Positions 60,620-64,000 of a stretch of DNA of 64,000 nucleotides are shown piece by piece. Source of the DNA: Leishmania mexicana MHOM/GT/2001/U1103 (lineage: Eukaryota > Euglenozoa > Kinetoplastea > Trypanosomatida > Trypanosomatidae). Below the pieces are notes generated by a model. The model was not told where the DNA came from and searched no databases. It was given only the letters and a program-made list of their open reading frames with translations. Numbering within the stretch: position 1 is the first letter of the stretch; each line of letters opens with the position of its first letter. The translations under genes and the position numbers were made by a program. The stretch spans positions 1,496,556 through 1,560,555 of the forward strand of contig NC_018337.1 of assembly GCF_000234665.1 (NCBI RefSeq), read 5' to 3'.

Positions 60620-61558
60620 ATGAGCAGGTTTCTCAGCACTGTTTTTGGCAGGTCGGCGGCAGCACGGACGTCACCAACGATAGTCGAGTCCCCTGCTGCC
60701 ATTTCGTATGCGCTGGCCTCGTTTCGCTGGCACATGGACACGCGCCCACCGGCAAAGGTCATTGCCGTTCACGATTACCTCGGGAGTTGCGCATCGTTGC
60801 AGCAGTTGCTAAACGAGTCTGTCGCGGATCTCCCGGTGTCTCGGCTAACGCCCACAGAACCGCTAGAGGTGTACTGCGCCGACCTCCGCGGTCACAATTT
60901 CTCTGAAGCTGCCCCGATGACATCCGCTTCCTCCTACCTCCTGGCCTGCGCTTCGGACATCATCAAGATGCAGGAAGACATTCTCCGCTCTGAAGCAGGG
61001 CTGCTTGGCCTTGGTTTTGGATCTCTCGTCGCCTCCTGTGCCGCCCTGCATGCGCCAGACGCCTTCTCTTCCCTCACACTCTTCGTGAACGAGATAGCGC
61101 AGCTGCAGCAGTGCGTGCCGTTCTCTTACCCGGTCGGTGAACTTCTGCGACGCGCACCGGCCAACGCCGCAGCACTAGCAGAGCTGAATAACTACCTGCG
61201 GGATCGAGTACCCGATCCGGCAGAGCGGGCTGCCCTTCTGGCCACCGTGGAGGTGCGACGTGGCCGGGCCCGGTTCCGATTCAGTAATGATCTCCTTCAG
61301 TACACCGAGCCGTTTGTGCTTAGTGCACCAGCAGACAGCACGTTCACAAAGCCCACGGTCGTGTACCTCTGCGGCAAGAATGGCGCCACCTCTCCGGATG
61401 AGGAGGCCCGAGTGCGCGCACGCTTCCCTGCAGTAAAGTTTGTCAAGCTCGACACGCAGGGGGAGACGCTGACGTCTTCCAAACTGCGTCTTGTCCCGCT
61501 GTTTCTTCAGTCGTGCGGCATGCTTGCCGAGATAAACGAGGCGAACATGGAGCGATGA
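60620..61558 (+). CDS. Alpha/beta-hydrolase-fold protein, probable pseudoenzyme
   Basis: The 312-residue protein resembles ABHD11-type alpha/beta hydrolases: a PPAKVIAVHDYLGSCASL start (equivalent to the HGxxG oxyanion segment), then YCADLRGHNFS (DxRxHGxS), then the nucleophile elbow. The elbow reads GLGFGS at residues 130-135, where Gly132 replaces the Ser of GxSxG. The usual catalytic His near the C-terminus (GH in hydrolases) is also absent: the segment after the last strand is KLDTQGETLTSS. Two of three catalytic residues are thus missing, so it probably does not hydrolyse esters. The basic start (MSRFLSTVFGRSAAARTS) suggests mitochondrial import. ATG 60620 gives this leader; upstream ATGs at 60485 and nearby also exist. 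Confidence 0.8.
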   Translation: MSRFLSTVFGRSAAARTSPTIVESPAAISYALASFRWHMDTRPPAKVIAVHDYLGSCASLQQLLNESVADLPVSRLTPTEPLEVYCADLRGHNFSEAAPMTSASSYLLACASDIIKMQEDILRSEAGLLGLGFGSLVASCAALHAPDAFSSLTLFVNEIAQLQQCVPFSYPVGELLRRAPANAAALAELNNYLRDRVPDPAERAALLATVEVRRGRARFRFSNDLLQYTEPFVLSAPADSTFTKPTVVYLCGKNGATSPDEEARVRARFPAVKFVKLDTQGETLTSSKLRLVPLFLQSCGMLAEINEANMER

Positions 61559-62535
61559 AGTACAGTGTGCTGTGGTGAGAGAGAGATGGGACACTCGTGT
61601 GGACGCGCGCGCGAGAGAGAGTCTTTGCAAAGAGTATCGCTCGGCCATCAGGCAAAAACCGTGGATGCGTATGCCGTTTGAGTATGTTTTCGTGGGCGGT
61701 GGCCGTTCCGGTGGTGCGAGCCACATGCATCGACAGACAGAGAGTCTACAAGGTTGTATGTGTCTCTGCGAGTGGGTACGTGTTGGAGCTGAACTCCGGC
61801 TAGGGTGGTCGTGATGATGACCCTGTGCGTCTCGTGCTTCATTCCGCCGCCGCCGTGTACCTTCAGTGGTGTATCTGTTGCTTAAGTAACGTACAAGAAC
61901 CAAACGAAAACGCTACCAAAAGACGCGGACGCACGAGCATGCAATGGCGTGCCCAGGGATAGGCCCAGCAGCAACAGCGGCCCACTGTCGTCTTTCTTCT
62001 CTCGTGGACTGTTGGCTTTGATGTCTTCGCCGAACCGCCAGCGGGTCATCCTCGTCCTCCACTCCATTCTCCGCCACCGCCTTTTCATCTCCCGACTGGA
62101 CATTTTAATTCTTACCTAACAATTGTTTCTCATACACGCGCACGCACACGCGTGAGTGCCACCACCACGTAGTAGACGTGTCTTCTCTAACGTACACTAG
62201 CGCCCATAATACGGAGGAAAAGTGAAAAGGTGGCGAGTGCAGGTGACACACACGCACGCACGCCTACAGCCAGCAAAGGAAGCAGGTGATTACCATTACC
62301 TCTGCCGCTCTTGTCAAGGTTGTGGCGGTGTGACGGTTCCGCCGCTCTCGCTGTGCACGTGCGACAGGCCTGTTAGGCAAACACAAGGACGAAGGCGCAA
62401 GTGGGACGCACCCGCACGGGATAGTGAAACGGACGGTGCCGCGCTCATCTCGAATTGCGTCGTGTTGGAGACCTCCTCTCCAAACCCACGAACCCCCTCG
62501 CACCCGTGTCTTTCTCAACACATCCACCAGCAGAA
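61559..62535. other. Intergenic spacer
   Basis: No gene was recognised. It holds purine GA repeats near 61577-61620 and CA repeat near 62247-62262. Pyrimidine-rich sequence at about 62470-62515 precedes EMC1. Confidence 0.5.
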
Positions 62536-64000
62536 ATGATCCGTGCTGTAGCACTTGTCTGCGTGGCGGTGATGCTGCTGACATGCCTGCCAGCGGCTGC
62601 GATCCACGAGGATGAGCAAGGTCTGCGTGACTGGATAATGCATCTCGTCGGCAACGTGCAGGATAGTGCTGCGCAGGTGGCGACGAACCCACAACTGCTC
62701 TATGTTGCTTCCGAAGACGGTGCCGTGGCGGCGATCGATGTCGGCGTCCATGGTGGCTTGAACCTGACGTGGCGTCAGATATCCTCTGCGACGCCGCTGT
62801 GCGTCGCTGCGGGCCCGCAGACAGTGCTCACAGTGAACAATGCCGGTGTGGTTACCTTGCTGAGCCCTACAACAGGGTCCATTGAGGTGACGTACGCACT
62901 CCAGACTGTAAGCACAACTCTGCAGGTGGCCGCGTGCTCGATCGACGGCGGGAAGGCAGTGGTGGTCACCTACGACGGCACCATGCTGAAGCGCTTCGAG
63001 TTTTTGATGGCTTCGGAAGAGCAATCCATCCGGGTCGCCGCGTATGCGAGCGCGTCTGGTGAGGTGTCGAAGATGTACGTGGCCGGCTCCGTGCTCCTTG
63101 TGAACCACGGAGGCGAGTCTACTGACGTGCTCCGCCTTGACAACCTCGCCAAAGAGCGCAGCGTGGCCGGTATTGCCACGAGCATCGCCGCTGACGGTCA
63201 CTTCACAACCCGCGACGCGTCCACCGTCCGCTCTTTTCCTGCGAACGGCGCCGCAGGTGAGGTGGCGTGCTCCGACTGTGGCATCGCCGTCGTGAGGAAC
63301 GCGCACACCGGCGAGTCCAATGGCGTTGTCCGCGTGGAGACGGAGGAGGACACGCTGCGCATCACGTACCCGGAATCGGCCGTGACGATCCCTAACGTCT
63401 GCAGCAGCATCACCGCCTACCCTCTCCTGGCCTTCGAGAAGGACGACGGCGACGTTATTGTGCTTATCAAGACCGGCGCACACAACCTGCTTCTCGTGAG
63501 CGCTGCGCAGGGCCTCCTGTGGCGCCGGTTTGAGGCGCTCGCAAACGTGGCTGCCGCCGCGATTGTGGAGCCGATGGGGGCGCTGGACCACTTCCACTTC
63601 AACAAGAACATCTTGCTGGTCTCCCGCTTTGGCACGCTCTACTCGATCCCCATCGTAGGGATGGGTGCGCAGGTGGACTTCATCAAGGACTTTTCGCAGG
63701 AACTGGTGGCGGCCATGAAGGCCCCATCGATGACCAAGGTGCAGGTGCGTGAGTTGGCTGTCCGGGACGACGGCCGCACCGCCGTGGTGTACGCTGAGTC
63801 TGGCGCGATGGGTGGCCACGTCTTGATCGACCTGGCGGAGCACAAGGTCACTAGTGTGACAACCTGCGAGAACGCCGTTCTTTCGACCCCCCAGCTGGAG
63901 GTGGCGGCTGACCTCTCCGTCAGGGGCTCGCTTTCACACGGCATCCTCTACACATACGTCAGCCACGCCGAGTCCGGCACAATCGAGGGATACAGCGTCA
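62536..64000 (+). CDS. EMC1: EMC1, ER membrane protein complex subunit 1 (5' part)
   Basis: ATG 62536 opens a frame that runs to the end of the window, giving 488 codons without a stop; the 3' half is outside. A signal peptide is clear: MIRAVALVCVAVMLLTCLPAAA, with cleavage likely after Ala22. The mature start AIHEDEQGLRDWIMHLVGNV matches EMC1, whose 'YEDQxGxxDWxxxYVGKV' follows its own signal. Residues about 40-480 are beta-propeller-like, with repeated strands such as LLYVASEDGAVAAIDVGV and TVLTVNNAGVVTLLSP, as expected for the EMC1 lumenal propeller. EMC inserts tail-anchored and multi-pass membrane proteins into the ER. The usual length is near 900-1000 residues, so about half is seen. 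Confidence 0.9.
   Translation, partial: MIRAVALVCVAVMLLTCLPAAAIHEDEQGLRDWIMHLVGNVQDSAAQVATNPQLLYVASEDGAVAAIDVGVHGGLNLTWRQISSATPLCVAAGPQTVLTVNNAGVVTLLSPTTGSIEVTYALQTVSTTLQVAACSIDGGKAVVVTYDGTMLKRFEFLMASEEQSIRVAAYASASGEVSKMYVAGSVLLVNHGGESTDVLRLDNLAKERSVAGIATSIAADGHFTTRDASTVRSFPANGAAGEVACSDCGIAVVRNAHTGESNGVVRVETEEDTLRITYPESAVTIPNVCSSITAYPLLAFEKDDGDVIVLIKTGAHNLLLVSAAQGLLWRRFEALANVAAAAIVEPMGALDHFHFNKNILLVSRFGTLYSIPIVGMGAQVDFIKDFSQELVAAMKAPSMTKVQVRELAVRDDGRTAVVYAESGAMGGHVLIDLAEHKVTSVTTCENAVLSTPQLEVAADLSVRGSLSHGILYTYVSHAESGTIEGYSV

Noticed and set aside
62515..63843. 442-codon minus-strand frame
   Set aside because: Lies opposite EMC1, which has a signal peptide and clear family match; the minus frame is a shadow.
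1..64000. CRISPR arrays, tRNA or rRNA genes
   Set aside because: No regular spaced repeats, no tRNA T-loop with cloverleaf arms and no rRNA-like sequence were seen on either strand.

Overview
This window looks like nuclear DNA of a trypanosomatid flagellate, most probably Leishmania or a close relative. Every convincing gene lies on the + strand, none has an intron, and coding frames have a strong G/C bias at third codon positions. The genes are separated by long pyrimidine-rich spacers that contain polypyrimidine-AG trans-splicing signals. Two spacers hold about 580-bp repeats of the kind known as SIDER2 retroposon remnants in Leishmania 3' UTRs. There is no bacterial-type operon, promoter or ribosome-binding site. 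The whole window behaves as part of one polycistronic transcription unit. The species and chromosome cannot be fixed from sequence alone.

Layout. 1-735: remnant of a decayed coding sequence. 1914-2726: small coiled-coil protein with an STPGR/SHIPPO-like tail. 5581-5913 and 8674-8958: two small two-helix membrane proteins that both end in the signature of PIG-Y, a subunit of the GPI-GlcNAc transferase. Near-identical SIDER2-like elements in opposite orientation (6089-6670 and 9392-9971) lie downstream of each and enclose the second gene. 9972-12361: debris zone with a minus-strand STPGR-like fragment and broken + strand coding stretches that run into the next gene. 12362-16471: HECT E3 ubiquitin ligase with a ZZ-like zinc finger. 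Then follow gamma-adaptin of AP-1, NHP2, an Rgp1-like protein, a Ufm1-specific protease, a small mitochondrial-type membrane protein, a one-helix mitochondrial-type protein, the Rab geranylgeranyltransferase beta subunit, a helical mitochondrial-type protein, a GAF-like coiled-coil protein, a USP7-like deubiquitinase, a DNAI7/CASC1-like axonemal protein, a membrane J-domain protein, a GRIP-domain golgin, a mitofilin-domain protein, a very large CFAP46 homologue, an alpha/beta-hydrolase-fold protein without its nucleophile, and the 5' part of EMC1, which runs off the window.

Themes. Protein modification (HECT E3, USP7-like enzyme, UfSP), Golgi and Rab traffic (AP-1 gamma, Rgp1-like, RabGGTase beta, GRIP golgin), ER membrane work (two PIG-Y-like proteins, EMC1) and the axoneme (CFAP46, DNAI7-like, STPGR-like) recur. 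In trypanosomatids neighbouring genes are usually functionally unrelated, so the groupings may be chance. The most noteworthy observations are the PIG-Y-like pair with its inverted SIDER2 arms, the split mitofilin protein, the dead alpha/beta hydrolase and the decayed 5' region of the HECT gene. Intergenic regulation here should be post-transcriptional.
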